Assembly (NCBI GenBank): GCA_037893245.1 | Contig: JBAIAA010000781.1 | Coordinates: forward strand, 310,001 to 374,000 | Direction of reading: 5' to 3' | Source: Crossaster papposus | Lineage: Eukaryota > Echinodermata > Asteroidea > Velatida > Solasteridae | DNA length: 64,000 nt | Shown here: one piece after another, positions 1-11,236 of the stretch | Numbering within the stretch: position 1 is the first letter of the stretch | How the letters are laid out: each line of letters starts with the position of its first letter | Translations under genes and position numbers: made by a program | The notes under the pieces: generated by a model | The model's database searches: none | The model's input: only the letters and a program-made list of their open reading frames with translations | Told to the model about the DNA's origin: nothing

Positions 1-302
1 ATTGCTTTTCTTGTCAACTACATGTACAACGATTACCCTCTAAAGGTTCCCCTTGACTTTCTTGCTAAATCCAACTAAGTCCAACGGTGACTCAAAAGTT
101 CCCTGCTCAATGCAACACAGGCAAAAACAAAAACAAGTTATTGAACGTATACATGTAAAACGACTTGCCTGCTAAATCCAACTAGGATCCAACCGTCTTA
201 CTTTTTCTGTTTGCTGCTGGATCTAACAGAGTCCAACTGACCAGTAACCGAACATAATGCGATTGCGTTCCGGAATTATTGGTAAAAAATGGGTTGACTG
301 CT

Positions 303-830
303 CAATCCGTGTACAGGATTGCCTAGTGGTCTGGACTCTGGAGCATTAAATTCGTTGTCTGTGGGCAATTCCGCACATTGTGGGTTCAAGTCTAGCCTGG
401 GCAGGGGCAGATCTGCCTTGCCAGTGCTGGGGGTAATTATGCTGCGCGTGTACCCTTGAGCAAGGTACTTTGTCACTCTTTGCTTCTATCCACCCAGGAG
501 TAAATGGTTACCTGTGAAGGCAGAGTTGGTTATTGTGGTTGATTCAGCTGCTTTGCGCCAAATTGGCAGCATCCAGCTGTAATATACTCCCTAGAGAGCT
601 GACGAGATACCGGTAGTATTTGGAATATTTCAGCGGCCCAATAATGATGTAACGCCTGAGCACCTGGTGGGGGGGGGGGGGGTGTGGGGGGGGGGGGTGT
701 GGGGGGGGAGGGGGTGTGGGGAGGGGGGGGGGGTGTGGGGGGGGGGGGGGTGGGGGGGGGGGGGGGTGGGGGGGGGGGGGGGGTGTCTGTCTGGTGGATA
801 CGTGCTTATAGAACTACCTACAACTTTTAT
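303..830 (+). repeat. tRNA-derived SINE (family 2), interrupted by G-rich DNA
   Basis: The stretch has an A-box-like start (TGCCTAGTGGTCTGG), a B-box-like GTGGGTTCAAGTC, then a body with CCTTGAGCAAGGTACTTTG and a 3' part with GTCTGGTGGATACGTGC. The same order of blocks recurs at 38540-39180, so this is a dispersed family. The 3' part here is separated from the body by a G-rich run. The family name is not known to me. Confidence 0.5.
668..783 (+). repeat. G-rich low-complexity tract
   Basis: Runs of G interrupted by single T or TGTG. Open reading frames here are only glycine/tryptophan low complexity and are not genes. The tract sits inside a SINE copy and probably expanded by slippage; its length is likely to be unreliable in an assembly. 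Confidence 0.9.
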
Positions 831-1507
831 GATGAGCTGCGTGTAGTTTTTGGAAAGAAGACAACCTGCTAGTCATCTTTAGGAAAAGACAGTCTGAAGA
901 TGAATTTGTTGGCGAGACAAGAATGCTACAATGATCTCAGGATAAATCAACTAGAGCAACTTATGGGCTAATTCAATGTTGCCTGTTTTTTAAGTTTAAG
1001 CATGGATTTTGATACGATTAGTGTTGATAAAAATCTTGTTGACACTGTTGACTACCGGTATGTATAGATGGGGAACAGGTTGGCGTAGCGGTTCTTTCCT
1101 CGCCTTCCACTGTTGTGACCAATTGGTTGTGACACGGGAATGAAATCCCACCTGGGCCAACATGTGGGTTTTTCCTCCAATCACTAAAACTGTGATTTTC
1201 ATCCACATCTTCTGCCAAGGGGCCTAGCTAGAATAAGAATTCTTCCACGGTTGATCCATCTCACGGAATTCTTGCCGGCCAGTAGGGGCTAGACTGGCAC
1301 CCACATATTCACTGGTCTAGTGTCCCAGCCACCGAGCAGGGGGGTCTGGGGCCCGTAGGCTAGGCCCTCAATTGTTGAGGTCTAGGGGCAAAGCCCGGGA
1401 ACATAGTATAGATTAGAACGGAGTGATGTCACTTTTTAATTCGATGCTAAATTTGTTTTTGGCGCTGAAATGTTTTCAACATTTTGTAATTTTTAGTTAC
1501 AATTTCC
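831..1507. other. Intergenic, no gene seen
   Basis: No supported gene. Around 1080-1180 there is a minus-strand tRNA-like motif with GTGGGATTTCATTCCC, probably a decayed SINE. The rest is unassigned. Confidence 0.4.
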
Positions 1508-1750
1508 TTAACCTGGGATTATTTTTGACATTGACCGGACCGAGGTGCGGGATTGTTTTTCCTGAATCTCGATCCGAGACGGGTTCAGGCCGGGTAGCAC
1601 ACCCTGATATTTCCGGCCTCGTTTGCTGCAAGCCGGTCGCCGACCTATTTCTGGCCTTGCTTGTGACTTGTTTATTCGCCATTCTTTTTAAATTCCGAAA
1701 AAATTGTACAAAATTGCATGTACGCACGTCCTCCGACGCGAACTTGTTTG
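1508..1750 (-). mobile_element. Degenerate TTAA-flanked MITE (family M1)
   Basis: It aligns by eye with the cleaner copies at 5500-5741 and 7308-7549 in the same order: GGGATTATTTTT, CTCGATCCGA, GGGTTCAGGCCG, AGCACACCC, TTCCGGCCT. The terminal repeats are eroded. An open frame of 125 codons over it is accidental. Confidence 0.5.
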
Positions 1751-1799
1751 TAATTGTAATATTTCAATTGTCTACATCGAAAGTCTCCACTACAATGTA

Positions 1800-2937
1800 G
1801 AAGAAATGAGCATTAATACTTGTTTTCACCTAAATATAACAATAATTTATATATTTAGCGTTTGTCAATTAACATTAACGTTCTACTACTATAGTATAGG
1901 AAGTTCACACAGGTTCTTGTTGCTACGTCGGGGCAGCGGAGAGCGGCGAGATCACCGGGCGATCCGAGTAATGGGCAGTCGGCGTGCAACAATTCACAAA
2001 GCAACAATTTACAAAGCATAGGCCTATCAAAATCTTTTCCTACCTCGATTATACGTCATGAATGCGCAATGTTTAAATGTTTTCTCGCTAATGATTTGTT
2101 TAATAATACCGAATAACGGTATATGTTTGTGATATGGTGGTAGAATTATGCCTAGTACTATAGACAATTTCACACACAAACAAAGTATTTTTTGCCAGAC
2201 AACACAATTATCACATTAACAAATAGTAAATACTACAGAAAAGACTACATTATTTCTCCACGCTTTATAAAACAACCACGAAGAATACCGACTTATTTAT
2301 ACCCCATAAATCGACAAAATCATGGTTATTCTCTTCCGACTAACTTCAAGAAACCTACACTCAACCATGCTGGATTGGCAAACGGTTTGAAGCATTCATT
2401 TTCCCATTTCATCTGCACGTACCGACCCTTACCCATGTGGTCCAAAGATCTCCATCAAAATGGCTCAGCATTGCTGAAGAAAACTCATGGCAAGCTAACT
2501 GCCTTTCTTTTGCATGCTATACACAGTTGACAAAAGAGATTCCACAAATTTGCATTTGGATACAATATCACACTAAAGCTTGTGTGTGTGCTTTGACAAG
2601 GTCAAAGGTCGCATGCAAATAGGAGGCGTGGCTAATAAAATCACATTGTGGCTACATGTTGTGCATTCTTTTGACACAAGCAATATGTAGTACAAATATA
2701 AATGTACACATTTATGTACATGTACATCATGTATCGATGGCTGATAAGTCAAATGCAACTTTTGTGTAGAATTTAGCAGAGAACTTGAAAGGTGTTCAGA
2801 TATTTCCAATATTTGTCCACTTTTTAGACTGTTTCTTATCGAAACATTTGTTGAAAATCGCTTGATGTCAATACAGCATTAAAAAAAACCACATTTGTAT
2901 CAATAATTTCAAGTCTGTGCCCTATGTGCCTCATAAA
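1800..2937. other. Intergenic, no gene seen
   Basis: AT-rich non-coding sequence. Short open frames lack splice context and any recognisable protein family. Confidence 0.4.
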
Positions 2938-3174
2938 TTAACGAGTTCGCACCAGAGGACGTATATAGCACGCCAAAGTTTTCCCCAGATCCATAACAGA
3001 CGAGGCATAAACAAAGCCGGAAATGTCTGTCGGCAGCGAGCAATTAAGGCCGGAAATGCGTGGGTGTGCTTCCCGGTACCATCAGCCTGAACCCGCCTAG
3101 GATCGAGTTTCGTTAAAAATATCCCAGCGCCTCGGCTCGGTGATGTTAAAATAATCCCGGCGCGAACTGGTTAA
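2938..3174 (+). mobile_element. TTAA-flanked MITE (family M1)
   Basis: It starts TTAACGAGTTCGCACC and ends GGCGCGAACTGGTTAA, so it is bounded by TTAA at both sides with an imperfect terminal inverted repeat. Internal blocks (GACGTATATA, CCGGAAATG, GGGTGTGCTTCCCGG, GATCGAGTTTCGTTAAAAAT) are shared with the other M1 copies. TTAA flanks are typical of piggyBac-type insertion; no transposase is present. Confidence 0.75.
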
Positions 3175-3439
3175 GATGAACTGCCAGTAGTAAATGCTTG
3201 TTAAAAAAACCAGGGACCTTAGTATAAATTTTAACACAAATGCAGATAGTATACAGTCACAATTTAATCATGAGCAGAATTTGTACAAAAGTTTGTATCA
3301 AAATTCAAACATCGAGCAACCGGAATATCAAGTATATATGTACCGGTACATATATGTAAAAGGAAATATGTTGCAAATTGGGGTTTCATATTGCAAGTTG
3401 TGCCAATCGATTAGTGATTTTACAGCCAAATTTGATCAG

Positions 3440-3745
3440 CAGAAAGCCATGATGATGATGATGATGATCATTCATTTGTAAAGCGCCATCTATCTAGTTG
3501 CCTATTCCGAGGCGCTGCCAGGAACACCGGGGCGAACCCCTTCTCTTAGCGAAGAGTGTTACTGGGTTCTTTTACGTGCATTACACAACGCACGGGACCT
3601 ACAGCTTTACGTCCCATCCGAAGGACGAAGCAATAGTGGTTTAATTGCCTTGCTTAAGGACACACGTGTCGACACCGGGACTCAAACCCACGCTCTGCGG
3701 AACAGAAATACGAGTTCTTAACCGCCCGGCCACGACACTCCACAT
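3440..3745 (-). repeat. tRNA-derived SINE (family 1), minus orientation
   Basis: Read on the minus strand it has a tRNA-like head with A-box-like TGGCCGGGCGG and B-box-like GGGTTTGAGTCCCGG, a body containing CCTTAAGCAAGGCAATTAA and GGACGTAAAGCTGTAGGTCC, and ends in an (ATC)n tail, seen here as (GAT)n at 3449-3470. The plus-orientation copy at 62484-62735 and a fragment at 31346-31500 match it. Confidence 0.75.
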
Positions 3746-4281
3746 AGGTCCAAAGCTAATTCCAATACTATTCCTGAAATTAAGGTTGCCTCGACATAAA
3801 GTGTGGCATTTTTTATGGGATCGAGTCATGATCATTACGCTGTGTATATTAATTTTTGCCTCATTACAAATATCAACAAGCAGCCTCATTTAATTCCATG
3901 TGTTATGTGTTTCCATGCACTCGATACACAACTCTATCTGTTATCATGGAGGATTACTTCATGGTTGTATTCATTGCAGAGGCAGTACAGACCATGTTTG
4001 CCTAATTGTTACAGTGAAGTCAAACAAGGGTCAAGTCAACCACATTATCAAAACTGCCCAGTGAATAATGGCAAGAAAGGACCAGTCATTGTTCATCGTG
4101 GTGTGAATTAAGACATGTACTTGTGACGGTGTAATTTACATAGATTGGTCATAATTTCAACCTTTCTCTGAATGTATGGCCATCAATTTCGAAAGAATGA
4201 GTGGATGCTAAATTCTTAAGTGAATTCATCATTACGTGAATCAGCGCACGCAGTCTATAAATACGACACATGTATGCATAT
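3746..4281. other. Intergenic, no gene seen
   Basis: No gene or clear element supported in this interval. Confidence 0.4.
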
Positions 4282-4475
4282 TTAACCAGTTCACATCCGA
4301 GCACGTGTAAAAATGCAATTTTTTTTTTTGGGCTGACGAATAAACACGTCACAAGCAAGGCCAGAAATATATCTGTCAGCAACTGGCTCACTGCGAGCCA
4401 GTCGGGAGATGTTCGGAGATGCCCACAGATGCCAGATCGAGGTTCATGACAAAACATCCTCAGTCTGGGTCTAGT
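4282..4475 (+). mobile_element. Degenerate M1-family MITE
   Basis: It begins TTAACCAGTTCACATCCG, a mutated M1 end. Weakly similar blocks follow: GAATAAACACGTCACAAGC, GGCCAGAAAT, CTGTCAGCA. The right end is lost. Confidence is limited by divergence. Confidence 0.4.
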
Positions 4476-4691
4476 CAATATAAATATTCAGTCAATAAAA
4501 TATGGCGGCACATTTGCAAAACATACATGTAATTTGACAAGATTTTGATGAACAGACCATATCACACATATCAAAATCAATTCTCACACTTGCACAAGTT
4601 TTAGTCGTAATCACACGCCTAACGCTCGACTTTAATTCAAGTCAAATCATCTTTGGCCGTTCAACATGTCAAAATGGACAGTTGATGAACA

Positions 4692-4965
4692 CGCATCTTG
4701 GGGCCCAGAAGCCAATTTCATAAAACATGCAAGCACACAAATTGCTTAGCATGCAAATTCTTCCTTGGGAAAAAAACATTAAGGTTACAAATAAAATATT
4801 TAGGTGATGTTTATCATTTGTGACTGATAATATTCAGCTGGTTTTTGCTTAGCATGAAAGCACATGAAGTTTTGGCTGGTAACCTGTTTTTACTTCGAGC
4901 AAAGCTATTTTTGTGCTAAGCAAATAGACGTGCTCACATGTCGTATTAAATTAGCCCCAGGTTGC
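4692..4965 (+). mobile_element. Degenerate CAATTTCAT-type MITE (family M2)
   Basis: It shares with the better M2 copies (14431-14673, 39289-39530, 44184-44420, 63668-63914) the blocks GCCAATTTCATA, TTGCTTAGCATG, CAGCTGGTTTTTGCTTAGCATG (split over positions) and TTGGCTGGTAACCTGTTTTT. The ends are eroded. Confidence 0.55.
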
Positions 4966-5368
4966 ACAGAACATTCCCACACGTATTTGTTATACCGCTC
5001 GCTACACGCAACTCCTGAAAGTGTGGTAGATGTACAGTGTCAGATCTCGGCGGTGCAGGCGGACTAACAAGTAACGACTAATTACCAACTCATTTCAAGT
5101 CTAGCCTAGTGAAATTGTTCTAAAAAATATATTTCGAGGTTGTTTTCAAGACCAAAAAAGACAAAAATAGGTTTCAACAAGCGTCTTTGACAAGCGTCTT
5201 TTTTTTGTATACACTTCAACAATGAAACAATTCAACAGTATTCATCATGTATTTTCTACACACCAATTGCTACTGCATACATAATGTACTTGTACTACAC
5301 TATGATATGTACAGCATGTACTTGGTACAAAATCAATTTCCATTTATACATGTATACATGTACATTAA

Positions 5369-5960
5369 GGCATAAAAAAAAAAATGTTATGTTGGCGTAA
5401 AGGGCCCAAAAAAATAGGGTAGGTAGGTCGGGAATCTTTTTTTTTTTTTTTTTTTTTTTCTTTCTTCCCAGCAATGAAAATGATATGTTGTCTAATTGTT
5501 TAACCAGTTCGCGCCGGGATTATTTTTACATCGCCGAGCCGACGGGCGGGATTATTTTTAACGAAACTCGATCCGAAGCGTGTTCAGGCCGATAGTGCTG
5601 GGTAGCACACCCACGCACTTCCGGCCTTGCGCGCTGCTGACATACATTTCCGAACTTGAACTTGGCGTATTTATTCGTCATCCGTTTTGAATTTGGGGAA
5701 ATTTTTGCGTTTATATACGTCATCCGGCGCGAACTGGTTAAGCCGGTAGTGATACACGATAGCGTGTCCAGGTTCAATATTTTCACAATCCACACACACA
5801 ACAATGAGAAACGGTCAGAAATGGTTTCAAACGTATTTATAACTAGATTTATATACATTTTAATCATTAAATTTCGTCCCTTGAAAAAAAAATATCAAGG
5901 GTCGGCCGTATTTTTAGGGTCGGTCGGGTTACGCCAACATAACATTTTTTTTTTATGCCT
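5369..5960. mobile_element. Inverted-repeat element with nested M1 MITE
   Basis: The left end reads AGGCATAAAA then ATGTTATGTTGGCGTAA; the right end carries the reverse complement TTACGCCAACATAACAT then ATGCCT. Inside are inverted blocks GGGTAGGTAGGTCGGG and GGGTCGGTCGGGTTACG. An M1 element at 5500-5741 has jumped into it. No coding capacity. Confidence 0.7.
5500..5741 (-). mobile_element. TTAA-flanked MITE (family M1), nested
   Basis: It starts TTAACCAGTTCGCGCCGG and ends CCGGCGCGAACTGGTTAA, a near-perfect terminal inverted repeat with TTAA flanks. Orientation is opposite to the copies at 18277, 23157 and 26461. It lies inside the inverted-repeat element at 5369-5960, so it is the younger insertion. 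Confidence 0.85.
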
Positions 5961-6431
5961 AATTAACCTTATAACCCCTTGAATATCTCTACTAGAAGGT
6001 ATCTTGTGTTGGACGTGGCTCATCAGTGGAGGTATCCTATTAAATCCGTCAAATTCCTGCAGTACTGCGACAGATTTTACAATCCTCAATCCATCTAAAT
6101 CCCCAGTTTTCAAAAGATGGAGGTATCCTAAATCCGCCAAAATTCTCTAAAACAGGGGTATGAATATTGATGGATTCTCAGTGAAGTGATTTAAATTAAT
6201 AACCAAATTAACATGTAGTTTTCTACACACAATCATAATCATACATACTTATAGATTCCTGAAAGCAAACAAAACTGCTTTCTAATTACTGTACATGGCT
6301 AGTCAAAAAAGAAGGTGACCAAAACAGAAAAAAAAGGGCCCACTTAATTTTAATATAAAAAATACAGGGATAAAGAACCTGACATTTTCTAGTAACTGTA
6401 AAACTTTCACATTGTTTTCTCACTCCAATTT

Positions 6432-6730
6432 ATAGGTAGGATACACCATCGGTAATTGCTTGAACTATCAGGAATGGCTAGATTTGGGGGTTGTATTTTA
6501 TAGTAAATATCGTTTAACGGACCTAGCTGTTCGAAGTTTTAAAATCAAGGATGCCAAGGAAATCGCCGTCCGGCGATCAAGATTTTATAAAGTTAAATTT
6601 TTCGAAACAATTCTAGGATATCATTTCGCTGGATGCCTAGAATCATTATTTACTTTCAAATAAGTATGACATTTCTTAATATTTCGGTAGTAATTTTTTT
6701 GTTGGTATCTGCAAATGGTTATCCTACCTT
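6432..6730 (+). mobile_element. GGTAGGATACACCAT MITE (family M3)
   Basis: The left end is TAGGTAGGATACACCATCGG and the right end contains ATCTGCAAATGGTTATCCTACC. Internal blocks GTTGTATTTTATAGTAAATATCG, ATCATTTCGCTGGATGCCTAG and TTACTTTCAAATAAGTA recur in other M3 copies (23651-24042, 35484-35878). The 67-codon open frame over it is accidental. Confidence 0.7.
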
Positions 6731-6764
6731 TAATACAACGATCACAAATTGATCACCCAACAAT

Positions 6765-6913
6765 CCTAACCCGGCCTCCAGGGTATTTTGGCTAGAAACC
6801 CTGCCAGACGCATCAGATTGCGTACTTTGTCACATTGACTTGTGTGCAGAGTGCAGCAAGGTCAAGCAGTCACCACAGATGCACTGTGCTGGGTCTGGCA
6901 GGGATAGGGTTAA
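6765..6913 (+). mobile_element. Telomere-like-ended TTAA element, family A
   Basis: It runs from ATCCTAACCC to ATAGGGTTAA. The body contains GGTATTTTGGCTAGAAACCC, CATTGACTTGTGTGCAGAG and CACCACAGATGCACTGTGC, also found at 15799, 21242, 30937 and 33455. The ends resemble CCCTAA/TTAGGG telomere repeats. Confidence 0.75.
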
Positions 6914-7307
6914 AAACCGTGAAACATGAATGGTTTCCCACCTTGTAAAAAAGATAAATCCGTAAGTATGGATTAATTTTAGTAATTCTTTTTTTCACAT
7001 GATCCGAAAAACATGCCTAATTGTTTTTAAAGTCGCCTTTTTCTTTGACTCACCCTGTAATAGTTTATCAGTTAAAAAAAATCTTTTTTAAAGAAACTAA
7101 AAATTCTGAGCACACATAATTGCACAACATTAAAAACAGGGCGAGGTATCAAGGTTTTTCTCCATACAAATAGACTGGCTAATTCACTATTTAAAGGTGC
7201 TCAGGTCGACCTTGCAATGACGAAGAACCGTCGGTGACTGACTTTTCAAGATAAAGCTGGAAACAAACTAGTCGCCAATTTTAAACTAGTCGCCAACTGC
7301 GACGGTA

Positions 7308-7549
7308 TTAACCAGTTCGTGCCGGGATTATTTTAACATCACCGAGCCAAGGGGCGGGATTATTTTCAACGAAACTCGATCCGAAGCGGGTTCAGGCCGC
7401 CAGTACCGAGAAGCACACCCACGCATTTCCGTCCTTGCTCGCTGCTGACAGGCATTTTGGGCCTTGCTCGTGGCGTGTTTATGCGTCATCCGTTTTAAAT
7501 TTTGGGAAAACTTCGCGTTTATATTCGTCATCCGGCGCTAACTGGTTAA
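7308..7549 (-). mobile_element. TTAA-flanked MITE (family M1)
   Basis: It starts TTAACCAGTTCGTGCCGG and ends CCGGCGCTAACTGGTTAA. The interior aligns block for block with 5500-5741. The 67-codon open frame across it is accidental. Confidence 0.8.
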
Positions 7550-8103
7550 GACGATGGGCACCAGGCGACGCTAACAAGGCGACGGCTAAACAAACAGCGG
7601 GCGTCACCATGGAATGTCGTTAGACTATTCATCAGCATGCTTTTCTATTGTTAAAGAAGTCACACGACTGTCTATTTAGCAATGGAGTCATTGTCGCGTA
7701 GTGAGTGACATTTATAGTTGCCATTATTTTGCGTCAGTTTTGTGACCCGAGCATTGCTTTTCTGCTTGATACCGACGGTCCCGTTGCGGCACAAGCAAAT
7801 CGTTGGTCGACCTGATGTTAACCAGACGAGACGCAAACAAATTGTCACAAAAATGTCTAGATTCTGAGCAATTTCTTTGCTTCACATGCCTAATTTTAAA
7901 CAAAAATAATGCAAAACAAGCCAATGATCCTATGGGCCTGTAGTATGAGTATAATTATACTCAAATTTATCCAAGCTGAAATATTGCATATAAGTGTCTT
8001 TTTTCATTTTACAGTTTCTACTATAGTATGTAGACTATAGTATGACTTAAAAATATTTGGCTATGGGCTCTGTGTACATGCTCAAACTATAGAGCATTTA
8101 GCA

Positions 8104-8256
8104 CTTTTTAACCCTAACCCTTCCACAAACAGCAAAGTGCAACAGGTGGACCTGATGGATCTCTCGCAGTAAGCAAGGTTGACACTTTGACAAATGATGC
8201 AATCTGATGCATGTGGAAGGCAACTCACAGAATATCCTTGGGGGTTAGGGTAAGAT
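8104..8256 (+). mobile_element. Diverged telomere-like-ended element, family A variant
   Basis: The boundaries are ACCCTAACCCTTCC and GGGGGTTAGGGT. The interior shares only the general order with family A (AAGCAAGGTTGACACTTTGAC; GATGCAATCTGATGCATG). Confidence 0.5.
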
Positions 8257-8995
8257 GCACTGCCTGTGCGAACTGGCTCGCGCGATTCTACGACGAAGTA
8301 CACACGACAAATTTTACTTTGAATGTTCGCAAAGCCACAGCGTCTTCACGTGATCGCATCATCAGGCGTCGTCGTCGGCGTCGTTGTCGTCAATGCATAT
8401 CAATGTCACTCCAAACGGTCTCCCAACACCCCAGCTTCCTTGCCATTGCGGGGGTACTTGCGCACAGAGCCCATGGCTGGCAGTGACTTTCCTACGGGAT
8501 GCGCATTCCCATCCACGGACGTTGCCCGTCTTTTTTAAAATAGCAATAAATAATTGTGGCAAGCTTCATAGAAATTATGAATGCTACTGCTGGGACTTCG
8601 GAGTTCCTTTAAAACTCAAACAATCCCCATCCAGGCATCCAGTCAAACTGCAACACCAAGGTTTGTTGGAATCTGTTAGGATGGGTACTGGACCCCTAAA
8701 CTGATTGACTTTCACACTGGGAATTACAGTAGGCATAACTCCAGAATCAGAGTCTAACAGTTTGTGTGTACAGTTTTCCAGGCGGTTTAAGAATTTGCAA
8801 GAATGGGTATGGTTCCTAGTAAATTACACTAGGTAGCTTGGGTTAATAATTGCAGTTAGTGGACAAAGCCTTCATTATTTCAACACGTAGATCATGGATG
8901 TTGCACTGACAACAATTTATAAAATTTCGAAATATAGGTTTAAATTGTGCAGAAGTTTTGCCCTTGCTTTCGCCAAAGCCAGGAGATTACAAGGC
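8257..8995. other. Intergenic, 3' flank of the Myb/SANT-like gene
   Basis: Contains a short CGTCGT-rich patch near 8365-8395. Several overlapping open frames on both strands have no family match and no splice support. The lower part probably holds the 3' UTR of the minus-strand gene ending at 8996. Confidence 0.35.
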
Positions 8996-9874
8996 CTACT
9001 TGACATAGGTGATGGTCTGTAGTCCGTTAGCATCCAATACGGCGTGCTTGATCAGGTTTAGTTCGTCCACAATAGTGGCCAATATATGGTTCTGGTTCTC
9101 CATTAGCTTCAAGAAGCGTTCCTGAAAGTCTGTTGTGGTCGTCCCAAAGATTCCGTCCGATTTGGGTTCTTCCGGATGTTTTTGCGAACCCCTTGCGGCA
9201 TCACTAGCATGTGAATGTCGAGGTGATGTCTCACCATTTTCGACGATGACCCTCTTAGATGGTTTTTCGGCGGGTACATTCTCCTCACTCGAATGAAGCA
9301 GTTCCTCCTCAGCTCCTTGCGAGTGCAGATCAGGTTCTGAGTCACCATCTACATGGTCTGCAGCTTCTTCATAACCTACATGAATGAGGCTCTCTTGCTG
9401 GGCGTGGGGTGCCGAGACCGAAGTCCTACGTCTCTTACTCACCACAGCTTCTGGTAAGTGTTTACGCTTCCCATCGCTGCGACTCGTTATTGTCTTCGGT
9501 TGGAAGCTCCCCGAGGCTTCCAAATCATCTTCTGGTTTTGAGGGCATGGCACCTAGGTAGTACATCTGGTAATACTCTTCGTAGAGAGCGTAGATCCGGG
9601 CAGAGCCTCGCAGCTTCCGTTCAGGTAGTTTACCACCTTCTTCACAAGTTTCGGCTTGCAGCAGGATGTCTCGGTAGGCTCTGCCTATCTTCTTGAGGAA
9701 GTTCTGTACCACCAGGCCGTCAGTTCCCATGCAAGAGCCCAGCATGTCATAGAATTCGTCCATGCGACGAAGCTCTTTCGCCATAAGGTAGTCGCGGTAG
9801 GAGTTCCGCAGCAGGATGAAGAACTCCTCTACCTGCTCCCGGCCCCACATGAATCTTTTGTTCATTTTGCTGTC
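8996..9874 (-). CDS. Myb/SANT-like (trihelix) DNA-binding protein, last exon
   Basis: The exon is a single open frame on the minus strand. A good splice acceptor (TTTTATTCCAG) precedes position 9874 and the first in-frame ATG is at 9865, giving 289 residues ending at a TAG at 8996-8998; an upstream exon, probably non-coding, is therefore expected. Residues about 5-75 look like a three-helix Myb/SANT fold: a helix starting at MWGREQVEEFFILLRNSY, a second around RMDEFYDMLGS, and a third with FLKKIGRAYRDILLQ. A basic stretch KRKHLPEAVVSKRRR looks like a bipartite nuclear localisation signal. The middle is acidic and serine-rich, and the C-terminus has an amphipathic helix (ERFLKLMENQNHILATIVDE), as in many MSANTD-type proteins, where it may dimerise. 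I infer a nuclear DNA-binding protein; the exact family and target are unknown. Confidence 0.7.
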   Translation of the reverse strand, partial: DSKMNKRFMWGREQVEEFFILLRNSYRDYLMAKELRRMDEFYDMLGSCMGTDGLVVQNFLKKIGRAYRDILLQAETCEEGGKLPERKLRGSARIYALYEEYYQMYYLGAMPSKPEDDLEASGSFQPKTITSRSDGKRKHLPEAVVSKRRRTSVSAPHAQQESLIHVGYEEAADHVDGDSEPDLHSQGAEEELLHSSEENVPAEKPSKRVIVENGETSPRHSHASDAARGSQKHPEEPKSDGIFGTTTTDFQERFLKLMENQNHILATIVDELNLIKHAVLDANGLQTITYVK

Positions 9875-9899
9875 CTGGAATAAAATGCCGAACAAAGCT

Positions 9900-10969
9900 A
9901 GTCAAAGTCAGAGTATTCGAAGTCTCAAACCAAGATCAGTTTTAAGAACTTAATTTGCAAGTTCTGATCCTTCTAGCCGGATCCTTCCAGCATAAATAAC
10001 CCCATCTGCCTCGGCCCTTTTGGCTGAAAACCATCCTTATTCTTTAAATAAATTCTCAAACAATCACTGTATTTAGTTCGAGAAAGCCACGTTAATTAGA
10101 TCCAAAAGTAAAGTGGATCGTTCCAGTACACGAATAACGCGGGCCGTAGCATTAATGCAATAATTTTTGTTACCATGCAAGAACCACACAAAATCCCACA
10201 ATAACAAACGACAAAAAGCCTGTTTAATAATATATTAATCATCACAAACTCCATGTAAATCTTGCTAAAGCCAACATAATTCAATAAAAAGAATGCTTGT
10301 TGAATCGAATATAATCTCTTGTGCATTAATCCCTGGACTTCATCAACAGCAACTGTTGGCTGTTAAATCTTGTTGGATTCAGCAGGGTCGGGAACATTTG
10401 TGAATGACCTCCCCTGGAAAGCTTAAATTCTTTAATCGATGACCTCGGAGTGTTGCAGACTGCCCAGGCATTCATCGACAAACGCGGTGCAATCAGCGGC
10501 TTACGAGGCTTATTTATCTAAGATCATTTGTTTTGCTTCGCACCGACATTGGGTTCTGGGCGGTCCAAGTTACATCGGTTGTCAGAGTAAAGTCCTTTGA
10601 TTATAGAAAAGACACAATGGCATTATGATTTAGTTTGTTGGCAACATGCTGCACATTTAAGTTTGCACGCTTCAACTCCACTCATTCTTGGCTTGTAAAA
10701 AGTAAAATAAGGAACCCTTAAAGTATTTGGGAACCTCCTCCCGTAGAAAAACTTGATGTTAAACATTTTGTCAAGTCAAAAATGTTTAGGGTCCGGCTAT
10801 AGGTATACTCTAGTGAAGGTACTGTTTGTGGTCAAATGTCTTTCGGTCAGACTATTACTCAGAGTCAGACGTCAACTTGTGACTTGGACATCTTCCAGTT
10901 TCACCAACTTTAAGTTGGAAGAGAGTTTAACTTATTCAAACTTTGGTAGCGTTTTAGTCCCAGGGTCTA
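9900..10969. other. Intergenic / upstream of Myb/SANT-like gene
   Basis: Probably contains the first intron and 5' exon(s) of the minus-strand gene, but I cannot fix their boundaries. No other gene is seen. Confidence 0.3.
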
Positions 10970-11037
10970 TAACCCTAACTCCCTACTGCCTTTTACTACA
11001 TGTACTGGACCAAATTTGCCAAAATCCACTACTCACT
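10970..11037 (+). mobile_element. Fragment of telomere-like-ended element, family C
   Basis: ATAACCCTAACTCCCTACTG followed by CCTTTTACTA matches the left end of the longer element at 30519-30940. It is truncated at the M1 fragment that follows. Confidence 0.45.
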
Positions 11038-11236
11038 GCAGAGCCGACGCGCAGGATTATTTTTAACAAAACTTGATCCGAGACGGGTTCAGGCCGGGAA
11101 GCAAACCCACACTTTTCCCGCCTTGCTCGCTGCTGACAGACATTTCCGGCCTTGCTCGTGGCGTGTTTATGCGTCATCCGATTTAAATCTAGGGAAAACT
11201 TTGCATTTGTATACGTCATCCGGCGCGAACTGGTTA
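11038..11236 (-). mobile_element. Truncated M1-family MITE
   Basis: It lacks the left terminus but keeps the M1 interior (GGATTATTTTTAACAAAAC, CTTGATCCGAGACGGGTTC, CATTTCCGGCCTTGCTCG) and the right end CCGGCGCGAACTGGTTA. Confidence 0.7.

Noticed and set aside
684-872. Glycine-rich open frame
   Set aside because: Product of the G-rich low-complexity tract.
8211-8704. Overlapping open frames of 66-106 codons
   Set aside because: Several frames on both strands, no domain, no splice signals, partly over a diverged MITE.
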